Assembly (NCBI RefSeq): GCF_009933255.1
Contig: NZ_MAEI01000017.1
Location: forward strand, 1-48,835
From: Enterococcus diestrammenae
Lineage (GTDB): Bacteria > Bacillota > Bacilli > Lactobacillales > Enterococcaceae
Direction: 5' to 3'
DNA length: 48,835 nt
Shown here: piece after piece, positions 19,735 to 29,863 of the stretch
Numbering within the stretch: the first letter of the stretch is position 1
Layout of the letters: each line of letters begins with the position of its first letter
Program-made: the position numbers and the translations under genes
Notes under the pieces: model-generated
What the model saw: the letters and a program-made list of their open reading frames with translations, nothing else
Databases searched by the model: none
What the model was told of the DNA's origin: nothing

Positions 19735-19973
19735 CTTTATTTCATATAAAATCAAATTTTTATACACATGCTCATTGGCAATATTTCAGGGTTCTCGAGA
19801 AATAAAGCAAGCCAGTTTGACAATCGGCATAACATTCTTTTCCAAAATGGTGGCGGCTTTTTTCCTTTCCACCATAATTATACTACAATTCTATCTTTCA
19901 TTCTTCAGGGTGAATGAGTTTGCGAATTCATGTGCGTTTGACAAAGAGCCGATTGTATTTGTGAATCGGTGGC

Positions 19974-20465
19974 TTAGTTACGGCGACCGCCGCGACCGCC
20001 ACGTTTACCTTCTGTGTTACGACGCAAGGAAGACAAGCGATCGTCAGAGTCTTTCAAGAAAGAACTCATCAATGAATCGAAATCTTCTTTTTTATCATTA
20101 CCAAAACTGCCGCGCCCTTGACCACCGTGACCACCACGGTTGAAAGGTTTCTTGCCGCCACGGTCTTGTGGACGAGCAGCTGATTTACCAGCAGGCGCTT
20201 TGGAGTATTCCCGTTTTTCTTGTTGTGGTTTGTCTTGGGCTTTGCGGATGGACAAACCAATCTTCCCATCGTTGCCGACAGAAGTCACCAAAACAGTCAC
20301 TTCATCCCCGACTTTCAAGACCTCATTGATATCTTTCACATACCCGTCAGAGACCTCGCTGATGTGGACCAAACCAGTCTTGCGTGAGCCTAAATCGACA
20401 AACGCCCCAAAATTTGTGATACCTGACACTTTTCCTTGAAGTTTTGCTCCTACTTCGATTGCCAT
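19974..20465 (-). CDS. yabR: S1-domain RNA-binding protein YabR
   Basis: Residues 1-75 form an S1 fold (KLQGKVSGITNFGAFVDLG, GLVHISEVSDGYV, GKIGLSIRK). The remainder is a basic glycine-rich tail with RGG-like clusters (GGHGGQGRGSFG, GKRGGRGGRRN) that should bind RNA nonspecifically. The 163-residue length is somewhat longer than Bacillus YabR because of this tail. The exact role is not established. AGGAGG precedes the ATG. It follows divIC at 75 bp and would normally precede tilS. Confidence 0.9.
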   Translation of the reverse strand: MAIEVGAKLQGKVSGITNFGAFVDLGSRKTGLVHISEVSDGYVKDINEVLKVGDEVTVLVTSVGNDGKIGLSIRKAQDKPQQEKREYSKAPAGKSAARPQDRGGKKPFNRGGHGGQGRGSFGNDKKEDFDSLMSSFLKDSDDRLSSLRRNTEGKRGGRGGRRN

Positions 20466-20540
20466 TAACAGATGTTCCTCCTATTTTTATGGAAATGCCA
20501 CAAATTGCAGCACTCCGGGTTGACCTTGATTAAGTGTAGT

Positions 20541-20999
20541 TTACTGCGAATCAGCAGTGGTTGCTGTAGATGAATGCGTATCTTCTAACGCTTTTTGGAC
20601 TTCTTTTTCGACAGCATCGGCCGCTTCATTTTGCTCCGGTGTCGGATAAACAGTTTCGCCATCTTTGGAATAGAAGAAACGATTACGGGCTAATTTTGCT
20701 ACGTAATCTTCATCATTGAGATAAGCCACTTCTTTTTCCAACGTTGCGACATTTTTGGCAACGAGGTCATGATCGGCTACGGCTTCTTCTTTGATGGTCT
20801 GAAGTTTTTGGACTTGCTGGTAATCTTGGTATAGCTGAAAACCAACAAAACCGAAAATCAGTAAGGCAATCGTAAAAATAAATCCCAATCGTCGCTTGCG
20901 AAAGACTGCTTGACGGTGCTCTTTCATCAGCTGGGCTGTCTGAGCTTTGGCAAAGTCATTATCCAGTTGTGTCACCTTCTGATCCCGTCCTTGCATCAT
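20541..20999 (-). CDS. divIC: Cell division protein DivIC (septum formation initiator family)
   Basis: DivIC is a bitopic membrane protein of the divisome that partners FtsL and DivIB. The 152 residues have a basic cytoplasmic N-terminus, one membrane segment (about 38-57) and an extracytoplasmic coiled coil. The conserved NDEDYVAKLARNRFFYSKDGE segment is present. The start MMQG is preceded by AGGAG. It has a promoter in the gap after rqcP. Confidence 0.92.
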   Translation of the reverse strand: MMQGRDQKVTQLDNDFAKAQTAQLMKEHRQAVFRKRRLGFIFTIALLIFGFVGFQLYQDYQQVQKLQTIKEEAVADHDLVAKNVATLEKEVAYLNDEDYVAKLARNRFFYSKDGETVYPTPEQNEAADAVEKEVQKALEDTHSSTATTADSQ

Positions 21000-21132
21000 G
21001 ACGACGTGCTCCTATCTTTACGTAATTTACAATTCCCAGTTCCGCTAGACCAGTCCTAGGAAGTTGCTCTTGTTTTCAGTCAACTTTCCCGACAGAATCC
21101 ATCAAAAAACCGACTACCTCAACTAATTTCTT

Positions 21133-21161
21133 ATTATACCAACTATGGCAGGTGTTGTCTA
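21133..21161 (-). promoter_or_regulatory. divIC-yabR promoter
   Basis: On the minus strand TAGACA (21161-21156) and a perfect TATAAT (21138-21133) are separated by 17 bp, located in the rqcP-divIC gap. Confidence 0.75.
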
Positions 21162-21175
21162 ATGGAAATCTAACC

Positions 21176-21433
21176 TTATTCGTTCCGATTCTCGGCAATT
21201 ATTTCATACATATTGGCAGCATCTTCTTTTTTGGTGGATTCGTGAAGTTCAGAAACCTTGATTTCCATCGTTTTATTGCCAAATTGGATCGTCAACACAT
21301 CACCGATTTTGACAGTAGAAGAAGATTTCGCCAATTTGCCATTGATTTGGATGCGACCTTTATCCGCCACTTCTTTGGCCACGGAACGTCGCTTAATAAT
21401 TCTTGAAATTTTTAAAAATTTGTCTAAACGCAT
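21176..21433 (-). CDS. rqcP: S4-domain ribosome quality control protein RqcP (YabO)
   Basis: The 85-residue S4-fold protein starts [17 protein letters not shown] and contains [20 protein letters not shown], the conserved S4 RNA-binding signature. In Bacillus the ortholog binds stalled 50S subunits and supports RqcH-driven alanine tailing. It lies 7 bp after the flippase gene and before divIC, the same place as in Bacillus. It could be confused with HslR-type heat-shock S4 proteins, but the gene order favours RqcP. Confidence 0.9.
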   Translation of the reverse strand: MRLDKFLKISRIIKRRSVAKEVADKGRIQINGKLAKSSSTVKIGDVLTIQFGNKTMEIKVSELHESTKKEDAANMYEIIAENRNE

Positions 21434-21440
21434 GGTCTAC

Positions 21441-23030
21441 CTACTTTCTATTTTTAAATGTCAGTATTTTTTTACCAAAAGGAAGCATTAGCCACTCCCG
21501 GATGGTGAACAGCTCGATTCGAACAGCTTGCCAGATAAAAACTGTCACACCTAGGCCCACCCCACCGACGGCAATCAATAACGAGCTAAGACGGTGAGTT
21601 TGCGGGTCCCAAATAATGACCAAGAACAACAAGTAACCTAAAATCATGATAGCCATCATTAGGGTACAACGCAATAATTTTCGTGAAAATCTTCCTTCCC
21701 GCCAAAAGGCATTGGCGCCAGCAGTTTCACGGCGAATCAAAAGCAGCAAGGTTCCCAGCAAGCCCAGTAAGGTCGACCAGCTGGCTCCTGTGGTCCCCAA
21801 CCACCAAGTCAACGGCCAAGTCGTAAGGAACTTGAGCAACAGCCCCCACGCTGCGGCCTTCAGAGGAACACGAAAATGATTCTGGCTTTGATAGATGCTT
21901 TGATAAGCTTGAATCAATCCCATCAAAAAGACTGCTCCGGTAAAGACAATCAAGGGCAGATTGCCAGTGGCATCTTTAAATAGAGCGAAGTTGATGAAGG
22001 GCATCAACAGCGTCAAGCCCACCGTAGCGGCTAACGAGATACTCGTAGTCAGTCGTAAGTAAATCTTCGTCGTCGCCAAAAAACGCGTCTGCTTTTTTTC
22101 TAGCAAGTACTTCGTTAATGTTGGCAAAAACGTAGAGCTTAATGCCCCAGCCACCACCAGCCCCAGTTGGACCAAGGGTTGACCACGATCATAGACCCCT
22201 TTAGCCACACGAGCCGCTTGTGGCAGTAGCCCCCCTGCTTGCAAAGCATTGACCACGGCAAAAGAATCGACTAGCTGAAAGAGGATCAACAAGCCACTAT
22301 AAATCGACAGCAAACCGCCTTCTAATAAGAACCGGCGTAGGAGCGGCGAATCGCTTTTTTGAAAGGACTTAAGAGAAGTTAGCCCGAGAGTGCCACCGGT
22401 GATTTTCCGCTGATAATAAAGCAGGATCCAGATGGCCACTAAGCCACCACAAATGGCGCCGCCCATGGCAATCGTACCCGCTTGGTAAACGCTCAATCCC
22501 AGTTGCCGAAAAGCTAAGGCACCGCCTAAAATAACTGCTACTCGCACGATTTGCTCGCTCACTTGAGAAACCGCTGTGGGAACCATCATCAAGTTTCCTT
22601 GAAAATTTCCTCGATAAAAGGACAAGATAGGCACAAATAAAAAAGCAAACGCTACGACGCGAATCAACGGGGCCAACTGGCCATCTCCCATCAAGTTTGC
22701 CAAAAACTGCGCCCCTAAAAATGCCCCTAAAAAGAGAGCCACGCCAGTTGCTAATACGATCGGATAAAGTTTATGAATGGCTTGCTGCTGGTCTTTCGGC
22801 GATTTTTGCTCGGCCACATATTTGGAAATAAATTGAGGCAATCCCGACAATGCTAAGGTCATCGCCAAGCCATAGATGGGATAAACTTGTTGGTAGACAT
22901 AAAACCCCTCATCTCCCACCAAGTTTTGAAAAGGCACCCGATAGATGGCACTGAGAAGTTTGGCAACAAAAGAGGCTACCGTTAGGACAAAGGCCCCCTG
23001 CATCACCCTTTGCATTTGATTTTTGGCCAT
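21441..23030 (-). CDS. MOP/MATE-type polysaccharide or lipid flippase (YabM/SpoVB-like)
   Basis: The 529-residue polytopic membrane protein has about 14 hydrophobic segments and begins with QGAFVLTVASFVAKLLSAIYRVPFQNLVG, the start of the SpoVB/MurJ-like family. Members flip lipid-linked oligosaccharides. Here the substrate is unknown, and both lipid II and a polysaccharide precursor are possible. The start follows AAGGCGGTGAT. It sits between mfd and rqcP, like yabM in Bacillus, which supports the family assignment. Confidence 0.88.
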   Translation of the reverse strand: MAKNQMQRVMQGAFVLTVASFVAKLLSAIYRVPFQNLVGDEGFYVYQQVYPIYGLAMTLALSGLPQFISKYVAEQKSPKDQQQAIHKLYPIVLATGVALFLGAFLGAQFLANLMGDGQLAPLIRVVAFAFLFVPILSFYRGNFQGNLMMVPTAVSQVSEQIVRVAVILGGALAFRQLGLSVYQAGTIAMGGAICGGLVAIWILLYYQRKITGGTLGLTSLKSFQKSDSPLLRRFLLEGGLLSIYSGLLILFQLVDSFAVVNALQAGGLLPQAARVAKGVYDRGQPLVQLGLVVAGALSSTFLPTLTKYLLEKKQTRFLATTKIYLRLTTSISLAATVGLTLLMPFINFALFKDATGNLPLIVFTGAVFLMGLIQAYQSIYQSQNHFRVPLKAAAWGLLLKFLTTWPLTWWLGTTGASWSTLLGLLGTLLLLIRRETAGANAFWREGRFSRKLLRCTLMMAIMILGYLLFLVIIWDPQTHRLSSLLIAVGGVGLGVTVFIWQAVRIELFTIREWLMLPFGKKILTFKNRK

Positions 23031-23153
23031 CTGATCACCGCCTTTTTAAGTTTGAAATAGCTTTAAGAAAGCCGATTTGGTCCACTTTTCATGAGTAAAA
23101 CACTGGCAGTCATTGGCAACTAACACACCAATCACCTGCCAAGCCTCATCAGC

Positions 23154-23650
23154 TTAATCATGCCAAGTCGCATGAGGCAAATACTTAGCCATGGCTTCAT
23201 AAATATCATCAACAGTCCCCGCCAGCAGATGCATCTCCAAGGTGACGGTAGGTTGGTTTTCGGCTTTGACCAAGAGTTGAGAGCGATAGTCCGTTTCAGT
23301 CCTCCCGCTACGTGTACTAGTTCTACTAGCCAGCTGATGCCTTACGCTAATAATTTTCGAAGCTGGCAAGCGCACCTCTTGCCAAGGTTGTTTACGAAGG
23401 ACTACTTCATATTTGTTGATTTCCAGCATCGGTTTTTTCGTAAGTAACCAACCTAAACTAGTAATCAAGCCAAATAATCCCACACCGACAAACACCAAGA
23501 CAACTAAAAGAGAAAACATTTTAAAGCTAGCGGACTCGCCCCATTTTACTCTGAAAAAAGCATCCCAATCACTACACTGGTGAACACTAGGGTAAACAGA
23601 CTGCCCAATAAATTGCGCCACAACAGGCGTTTATTACTATAAAACTCCAT
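23154..23650 (-). pseudogene. STM3941-like small membrane protein, broken by a 1-nt frameshift
   Basis: An ATG at 23650 with a good ribosome-binding site (GGGGGGAAG) opens a frame encoding MEFYSNKRLLWRNLL and a membrane helix. It stops after 35 codons, just past a run of six T (plus-strand A at 23554-23559). One extra T would join it to the frame covering 23154-23550. That frame supplies a second helix (about LVVLVFVGVGLFGLITSLGW) and a PH-like basic domain (KYEVVLRKQPWQEVRLP). The open frame alone would need a GTG at 23621 without a ribosome-binding site. Pseudogene, phase-variable gene or sequencing error are all possible. The family resemblance is by eye. Confidence 0.7.
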
Positions 23651-23676
23651 GAACTTCCCCCCATTGATAAGCCAGT

Positions 23677-26600
23677 TTAGTCTGCTTGTTTCACCGGTTT
23701 ACTTTGATATTTTTGTTGTCGCAAAGCCTGAACAAATTCTTGAACTTCATGCAGCCAAACCGCTTCTGTCATCTTCTTATCAATCGTCAACGTGATGGTC
23801 ATCTTATCTTTATCTTGAGCCATAGATGCTTTCATCTTGGTGGCTCCTAGTGCTTCAAACAACTGCTCGACGGTATAGGTCTTGGTGCCGACTTTGCTCA
23901 ACACAAAGCGAATCTTATCACCAATTTTGCGGATAGTTTCCAACAACGCCCGGTCGCCGTCCATCTTGATTTGTCCGACTGTCAATAAATGAGAGACTTC
24001 TTCTGGGAATTCCCCGAAGCGATCCAATAAATCATCTTGAATTTCATCGAGGTTTTCTTCTGTCTCCATCTCCCGGATACGTTTATAAATCTCGATTTTT
24101 TGCCGCTCGTCTTCGATATAAGTCACTGGCAAGTAGGCATCGATACCCAAGTCAATTTCCACCGAAGTTTTTTCATTTTGAGCATTCTTCCCTTGTTTAC
24201 GCGCCACCGCTTCACTGAGCATTTGCGAATACATATCAAAGCCGACAGCATCGATAAAGCCGTGCTGTTGTGCCCCAAGAAGATTCCCCGCCCCACGAAT
24301 GGACAAGTCTCGCATGGCAATTTTGAAGCCGGAGCCTAATTCGGTAAAATCCTTGATAGCTTGAAGGCGTTTTTCGCTGACTTCATTTAAGACTTTTTGT
24401 GGCTCATACATAAAGTAAGCATAGGCCACCCGGTTACTACGTCCCACCCGGCCTCGCAATTGATACAAGGTGGAAAGCCCCATGTAGTCGGCATTTTCCA
24501 CAAACAGGGTATTCACATTGGGAATATCTACCCCGGTTTCAATAATCGTAGTAGTGACCAAAATATCGTACACCCCTTCGATAAAGTCGAACAAGGTATT
24601 TTCCAACTGAATCTCCGTCATCTGACCATGGGCATAAGCAATCCGCGCATCGGGCACCAACATCTGAATCTCATCGACTTTTTTCTCGATAGTTTCTACG
24701 CGATTGTACAGATAAAAGACTTGGCCCCCTCGAGCAAGTTCGCGTTGGATAGCTTCACGAATGGCCCCCGGATTTTTTTCCATCACATAGGTTTGAATCG
24801 GATAGCGATTTTCCGGTGGCGTTTCGATAACCGACAGATCTCGCACTCCCAACATCGACATGTGCAAGGTCCGCGGAATCGGGGTGGCTGTCAAAGTCAA
24901 CACATCCACTTGAGTCCGCAATTGTTTCAGCCGCTCTTTATGTTTTACGCCAAAACGTTGCTCTTCATCGATTACCAATAGGCCCAAATCCGCAAACCTC
25001 ACATCTTGGGAGAGCAAGCGGTGGGTGCCCACTACGATATCCACTTGGCCGGTACGGAGCTTTTCGATGGTTTCTGCTTGTTGTTTCTTCGTGCGGAAAC
25101 GGCTCAGTTGCCCGATATTTACCGGAAAGCCTTCAAAGCGATCGATCATGGTTTCATAGTGTTGTTGTGCTAGGATCGTCGTTGGTGCTAGAAAGGCCAC
25201 TTGTTTGTTTTCCTTGATGGCTTTAAAAGCAGCCCGCAAAGCGACTTCCGTCTTCCCAAAGCCGACATCTCCCACCAACAAGCGATCCATCGGGCGGGCT
25301 CGTTCCATATCTTTTTTGATTTCAGCGGTACTACGGAGTTGATCTTCCGTTTCACTATAAGGAAACGCATCTTCAAACTCTTTCATATAAGCATCATCAG
25401 GGCCATATGCATAGCCTTTTTCAGATTCCCGTTGCGCGTACAGTTTGATCAGATCATCGGCGATATCTTCAATCTTACCGGTGACTTTTCGCTTAGTTTT
25501 ACTCCACTCGCTACCACCGAGTTTATTGATTTTCGGTGTTTTCGACTCAGCCGCTACATATTTTTGAATCAAGTTAAGCTGAGTGACTGGAATAAAGAGT
25601 TTGTCATCATTTTGATAAAGGATGGTCAGGTAATCTTGATGCACCCCATCGACTTCCAAGGTTTGCATCCCAATGTATTTGCCGATCCCGTGGTTGGCAT
25701 GGACGACAAAATCCCCCGGTTTCAGCTCATTGTAGCTTTTCAGACGTTCGGCGTTGGTGATGGTCTGCCGGCGTCCCCGCTTGCGTTTGACTTGTTGGAA
25801 GATTTCTTTTTCTGTCACCACTACCAGGCGATCTTGGGGCATTTCGAAACCATTAGCCAACTGGGCTTCGATGATTTGCGTCCGTCCCAAAATCAATCGG
25901 TGGGCTTCTGCGGTCACGACATAAATATCGTGGTCCCGCATATTTTGTTCCAGTTTTTTAGCCCGCTCTTGATCGGAAACCACAAAGATGACCGTCTGAC
26001 CTTGTTTTTCCCAACGATCCACTTCGGTTTTCAACAAGCCCATCTGACTGAAAAACTGCTGCATCGGGCGATATTGGAAATTTAAGATAGAAGAAAAGCG
26101 CAGGTTCCCCATTCCTTTTTGGAACAAGGCGAAATAGGTCGTCGTAAACTCTTCATCCCGGAAAAATTCGTGGCTATCCCGACCAAACGTCTGCTCGGCA
26201 AAAACTCGCAGCTCGCTGATTTTTTGCGTGTGCCACTCGCCTTCTTCCCGCTGAATCTCTCGGTCGGTTTCCATGATTCGCGGATAATCATCTACCATTA
26301 ATAAGGTATTTTGCGGGAAATAATCGGCTAAACCCGTCTTTTCCGGATACAACAAATCCAGATAAAATTGGGCGTTGTCTCCGGGAATGCCGGCTTTCCA
26401 CGAACTAGTCAGCTGACCGAAATACTCTTCCAAAAAACTCTTGTCTACCTCTTCTTTGGTAACGGCTAGACGTTTTTCCAGAAGTTCTTGTAGACTGGCA
26501 GCCCCCACTTCCAAATCCTCTGGAGCAAAAACCAGCTCCGTCGTCGGTGTGATGACCACCTCTTCGGCATTGCCCACCGAGCGCTGAGTTTCCACGTCAA

Positions 26601-27210
26601 AATAACGCATGGAATCTACTTCGATATCAAAGAGTTCCACCCGCACTGGGTATTCTGAGGTCAAAGGATAGATGTCGATGATGCTCCCCCGGATGGAAAA
26701 CTCCCCCGGCTTCATGATCATCTGTTGCCGCTCATAGCCCATCAACACCAATTGTTGAGGCAATTCATTAAGGTCTAGTTCACTGCCGATTTGCCAATGA
26801 AATTGAGCGTTGCGCCACGTTTCCGGCATTGGTAAATATTTCCGCAAAGCTGCCAAGGGTACCACGTAAATTCCGGGTTGCTCCGCTGCGATGGCATTTA
26901 GCGTATTGATGCGATCGACACGGGCTTCCGGAGAGGCAAAAGCCATCTCCGCCGACAGCACCTCGTCCACCGGATAGACAAAAACATCCTCGCAAACATT
27001 TCGAAGATCGTCGGCGAGTTGGTTCATATAATAGAGATTCGGCACCACCAAGAGGATTGGCCGTTGGAAAGTTTGGTAAGTAGACGCAATCGCTAACGTT
27101 TTTGCCGAACCAGCTAAGCCCGTCAACAGTTGCCGTTCTTGTTCTTCTTTGATTTGTCGTTGCCATTGTTCCACGAGGGAAATCTGGCTAACTGCTTGGA
27201 TCAGATCCAT
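23677..27210 (-). CDS. mfd: Transcription-repair coupling factor
   Basis: Mfd removes RNA polymerase stalled at DNA lesions and recruits UvrA. The 1177 residues have the UvrB-homology N-terminus ([12 protein letters not shown] near residue 30), the polymerase-interacting domain and a translocase. The translocase has Walker [15 protein letters not shown] near residue 645 and the [12 protein letters not shown] box near 745. A TRCF C-terminal domain follows. The length is normal. AGGTGA precedes the ATG. It lies 48 bp after pth in one transcript. Confidence 0.97.
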   Translation of the reverse strand: MDLIQAVSQISLVEQWQRQIKEEQERQLLTGLAGSAKTLAIASTYQTFQRPILLVVPNLYYMNQLADDLRNVCEDVFVYPVDEVLSAEMAFASPEARVDRINTLNAIAAEQPGIYVVPLAALRKYLPMPETWRNAQFHWQIGSELDLNELPQQLVLMGYERQQMIMKPGEFSIRGSIIDIYPLTSEYPVRVELFDIEVDSMRYFDVETQRSVGNAEEVVITPTTELVFAPEDLEVGAASLQELLEKRLAVTKEEVDKSFLEEYFGQLTSSWKAGIPGDNAQFYLDLLYPEKTGLADYFPQNTLLMVDDYPRIMETDREIQREEGEWHTQKISELRVFAEQTFGRDSHEFFRDEEFTTTYFALFQKGMGNLRFSSILNFQYRPMQQFFSQMGLLKTEVDRWEKQGQTVIFVVSDQERAKKLEQNMRDHDIYVVTAEAHRLILGRTQIIEAQLANGFEMPQDRLVVVTEKEIFQQVKRKRGRRQTITNAERLKSYNELKPGDFVVHANHGIGKYIGMQTLEVDGVHQDYLTILYQNDDKLFIPVTQLNLIQKYVAAESKTPKINKLGGSEWSKTKRKVTGKIEDIADDLIKLYAQRESEKGYAYGPDDAYMKEFEDAFPYSETEDQLRSTAEIKKDMERARPMDRLLVGDVGFGKTEVALRAAFKAIKENKQVAFLAPTTILAQQHYETMIDRFEGFPVNIGQLSRFRTKKQQAETIEKLRTGQVDIVVGTHRLLSQDVRFADLGLLVIDEEQRFGVKHKERLKQLRTQVDVLTLTATPIPRTLHMSMLGVRDLSVIETPPENRYPIQTYVMEKNPGAIREAIQRELARGGQVFYLYNRVETIEKKVDEIQMLVPDARIAYAHGQMTEIQLENTLFDFIEGVYDILVTTTIIETGVDIPNVNTLFVENADYMGLSTLYQLRGRVGRSNRVAYAYFMYEPQKVLNEVSEKRLQAIKDFTELGSGFKIAMRDLSIRGAGNLLGAQQHGFIDAVGFDMYSQMLSEAVARKQGKNAQNEKTSVEIDLGIDAYLPVTYIEDERQKIEIYKRIREMETEENLDEIQDDLLDRFGEFPEEVSHLLTVGQIKMDGDRALLETIRKIGDKIRFVLSKVGTKTYTVEQLFEALGATKMKASMAQDKDKMTITLTIDKKMTEAVWLHEVQEFVQALRQQKYQSKPVKQAD

Positions 27211-27258
27211 CAGTTCACCTGCTTCTTTCTACTATTCTCGTTTAAAGAGTACCTGCGT

Positions 27259-27822
27259 TTATCCATTAAACCGATTCATCGCCTGCACAAAATCGCCGGT
27301 TTCGCAAATAAACTCACAGGCAGCCACTGCTCGTTGCAAACTCTCTTCCAATAAAGGCGCGTCTTCTTTGCTAAAAGGACTCAACACATGATTCACCACT
27401 GTCATCTTTGGTGCTGGGCGACCGATCCCGATTTTCACTCGATCGAATTCTTGGGTGCCAAGATGGGCAATGATGCTCTTGAGGCCGTTGTGTCCACCAG
27501 CCGAACCTTTTTGGCGCAACCGCAACTTCCCGAGATTCATATCTAAATCATCGTGAACCACGACTAATTCATCATTTGCCACGCCGAAATAAGTCATCAA
27601 AGGACCAATCGCCCGCCCGGATTCGTTCATAAAGGTTTGGGGTTTCACCAAGAGAATTTTCTCCCCATTGACAAAAAAATCGGCCACTTCTGCTTCAAAG
27701 GGGTTACTTTTAAAGGTGACGTTATGGGCTTTTGCTAATCGATCCACCGTCATAAAGCCGACATTGTGTTTGGTATGTTCATATTTGCGACCGGGATTAC
27801 CCAGTCCTGCAATCATTTTCAT
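27259..27822 (-). CDS. pth: Peptidyl-tRNA hydrolase
   Basis: Pth recycles peptidyl-tRNA released from ribosomes. The 187 residues begin [20 protein letters not shown], with the catalytic histidine in the TKHNVGF stretch. FMNESG and [19 protein letters not shown], with the catalytic aspartate, follow. The length is normal. It is the first gene of pth-mfd. Confidence 0.96.
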   Translation of the reverse strand: MKMIAGLGNPGRKYEHTKHNVGFMTVDRLAKAHNVTFKSNPFEAEVADFFVNGEKILLVKPQTFMNESGRAIGPLMTYFGVANDELVVVHDDLDMNLGKLRLRQKGSAGGHNGLKSIIAHLGTQEFDRVKIGIGRPAPKMTVVNHVLSPFSKEDAPLLEESLQRAVAACEFICETGDFVQAMNRFNG

Positions 27823-27882
27823 AGGACTCTCTAACTTCCTTTATTCGCTATTTTTTTAGTTATCTGAAAACAGCACAAAAGG

Positions 27883-27902
27883 CTGGAGAAAAATTTCTCC
27901 AG
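27883..27902 (-). other. Hairpin in the pth 5' untranslated region
   Basis: A self-complementary stem CTGGAGAAA/TTTCTCCAG lies between the pth promoter and the ATG, followed on the minus strand by CCTTTTGTG. It could attenuate or stabilise the message. Confidence 0.5.
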
Positions 27903-27923
27903 TCCAAAATCGCGCTTTTTTCG

Positions 27924-27932
27924 ATTATAGCA
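27924..27932 (-). promoter_or_regulatory. pth-mfd promoter (extended -10)
   Basis: On the minus strand TGCTATAAT (27932-27924) is a perfect extended -10. I see no good -35 at normal spacing. Confidence 0.6.
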
Positions 27933-28371
27933 CAGTTGTTGCGAATTTGGCTTCAAGATACCGTAGCTTTGGGCTTTCTTTAAGAAAACCACTAAAAAGC
28001 AACAGCTACCGTTCAATTCTTTCAGAGAAACTAGGAAGCTCCATAAAAACCAGAGGGCTTCTCTGTCGGAAATTCTACGATAATAATCGCATCGGTCATT
28101 ACTAGCAATAGATTCGTGACTGAATTGCTTTTCTTTGGGCATTTGACACGCTGCCAATACCTACCAAAAGCCAAAAGGGCCATTGGAACTTCAGGCAGAA
28201 GGGATTTACTTTTTGCCAGTTGATACCTGAGATAAACCCTGTACCGTTTTCTTCACTCTCATCTCTTATCTGTACCTTTCACAAGATTTAACAAAAAGGC
28301 TAGTTCCCGACAATGTAACCATTACCAAAATGAAACACATCAAAAATCTGTTATACTCAAAGGCATATTAC

Positions 28372-28400
28372 ATGACAAACCAAAGGCTAAATGATACGAT
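28372..28400 (+). promoter_or_regulatory. ldh promoter
   Basis: ATGACA (28372-28377) and TACGAT (28395-28400) are separated by 17 bp, with TG one base before the -10. A TATACT at 28352-28357 is an alternative -10 with a poor -35. Confidence 0.55.
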
Positions 28401-28548
28401 TGTTTTGGATAAGAAACCGAAGTATATCTCGCCTTGAGATTCGGAAAGTGCAATTATTCACCTGTTGGCGATTTGTCTGATGACAAGTTCTCCGCTAGTG
28501 GTTGCCTCTTCCCTCTCATTGCCCATTTAAGAAAGGACGGATAGTAAC

Positions 28549-29550
28549 ATGACGGAAAAAGAAAATACCAATTCATTAAAAGACCACCAAAAAGTAATCT
28601 TGGTGGGAGATGGCGCCGTGGGTTCTAGCTACGCATTTGCCCTTGTTACTCAAAACATCGCCCAAGAAGTTGGGATTGTCGATCTTAACGTGAAAAAAAC
28701 AGAAGGTGACGCCCTTGACTTGACCGATGCTTTGGCTTGGACTTCCCCTAAAAAAATCTACTCTGCTACTTATGCTGATGCCCACGATGCTGATTTAGTT
28801 GTAATTACTGCCGGTGCTCCGCAAAAACCAGGAGAAACTCGACTAGACTTGGTACACAAAAACTTGAAAATCAACCGGGACGTGGTTAGTCAAATCGTCG
28901 CTTCTGGCTTCAAGGGTATTTTCTTAGTAGCGGCTAACCCCGTAGATATCTTGACTTACGCAACTTGGAAATTCTCTGGCTTCCCTAAAGAACGCGTCAT
29001 CGGAACCGGGACTTCTCTGGATTCTGCTCGTTTCCGTCAAAAGATTGCTGAAATGGTTGGCGTCGATGCCCGTAACGTCCATGCCTACATCTTAGGCGAA
29101 CACGGCGATTCTGAATTCCCTGTATGGTCTCATGCCAATGTCGGCGGCTTGCAAATTTACGAATGGGTCAAACAAAATCCAGACGTGGATGAAGAAGCAA
29201 TGGTTAACTTGTTCTTCGGTGTGCGGGATGCAGCTTACAACATTATCGACCGTAAAGGCGCAACCTTCTACGGGATTGCCGTAGCCATGGCGCGGATTAC
29301 CCGAGCAATTTTGGATGATGAAGGTGCGATTTTCCCACTTTCCGTCTACATGGACAACCAATACGGCCAAGATGACATCTACATCGGAGCTCCTGCTGTG
29401 GTCAATGCCCAAGGTGTCCAACAAGTCATCGAAATCGAACTTTCCGACTCTGAACAAGACCGGATGAATGCCTCAGCCAAACAATTGAAAGAAGTCTTAA
29501 CCCAAGCCTTTGAAAAATTAGCAGCTGAAGATGCCGCAGCTGGGAAATAA
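28549..29550 (+). CDS. ldh: L-lactate dehydrogenase
   Basis: Ldh reduces pyruvate to L-lactate and regenerates NAD in homolactic fermentation. The NAD-binding loop is [14 protein letters not shown]. The specificity and catalytic segments are [17 protein letters not shown] and [11 protein letters not shown] (His185). The 333-residue length is slightly above the usual 315-330 because of both ends. AAAGGACGG precedes the ATG. A terminator closes it as a single-gene unit. Divergent pth-ldh order is found in enterococci. Confidence 0.96.
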   Translation: MTEKENTNSLKDHQKVILVGDGAVGSSYAFALVTQNIAQEVGIVDLNVKKTEGDALDLTDALAWTSPKKIYSATYADAHDADLVVITAGAPQKPGETRLDLVHKNLKINRDVVSQIVASGFKGIFLVAANPVDILTYATWKFSGFPKERVIGTGTSLDSARFRQKIAEMVGVDARNVHAYILGEHGDSEFPVWSHANVGGLQIYEWVKQNPDVDEEAMVNLFFGVRDAAYNIIDRKGATFYGIAVAMARITRAILDDEGAIFPLSVYMDNQYGQDDIYIGAPAVVNAQGVQQVIEIELSDSEQDRMNASAKQLKEVLTQAFEKLAAEDAAAGK

Positions 29551-29863
29551 TCCCAATAGATAACTGATAGATTGGAGCAGGCAATAGCTTGCTCCTTTTT
29601 TTACCAGCAGTTTTTACCGAAAAAATGACAACTTTTCTACAATTAACGACGGTAAAAACGAAAGAACTTGTTATTCAACAAAAATAAAAAGAGCGACTAG
29701 ATTCCCACAAAGCTAGCAAGACACTAGTCGTTCTTAAATATTCTCTTTAGCATAATGTCAAATGCTAGTAATTTATGCAAATCATGCTATGATTGTGCTA
29801 GAATCAGATACTGAAGACTAAAAAATTTGTTGGATATGTCACTACATATAAAGGAGTAAAGAA
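29551..29863. other. Intergenic region ldh-ldt
   Basis: After the ldh terminator the 313-bp gap contains a second stem (29689-29735) that pairs AAGAGCGACTAG with CTAGTCGTTCTT. On the minus strand it is followed by TTTTATTTTTG, although no minus-strand gene lies upstream. An extended -10 TGCTAGAAT (29796-29804) may drive the next gene. Confidence 0.45.
29573..29605 (+). terminator. ldh terminator
   Basis: GGAGCAGGC-AATA-GCTTGCTCC is followed by TTTTTTTA, 22 bp after the ldh stop. Confidence 0.92.

Larger units (their letters stand above)
18466..19973 (-). mobile_element. IS110-family element (ends not defined)
   Basis: The region between the ISL3 right end and yabR contains one IS110-type transposase plus 99 bp of 3' and 278 bp of 5' noncoding DNA. 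IS110 elements lack long terminal repeats, so I cannot place the boundaries. The true element is smaller than this span. In this family one noncoding end encodes a bridge RNA, and the 5' flank is the larger candidate here. Confidence 0.6.
27823..28548. other. Divergent intergenic region pth-ldh
   Basis: This 726-bp region holds the pth promoter and leader on the left and the ldh promoter on the right. A 108-codon open frame on the minus strand (27831-28157) crosses the pth promoter and looks spurious. I recognise nothing in 28160-28370. Confidence 0.5.

Noticed and set aside
25201..26085. A 294-codon plus-strand open frame opposite mfd, and similar long antisense frames opposite ftsH (12752-13327) and mfd (24397-24981).
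   Set aside because: They are antisense to strongly conserved genes, have no ribosome-binding sites, and show low-information composition typical of mirrored codon bias.
27831..28157. A 108-codon minus-strand frame between pth and ldh.
   Set aside because: It spans the pth promoter and leader hairpin, lacks a ribosome-binding site and resembles nothing.
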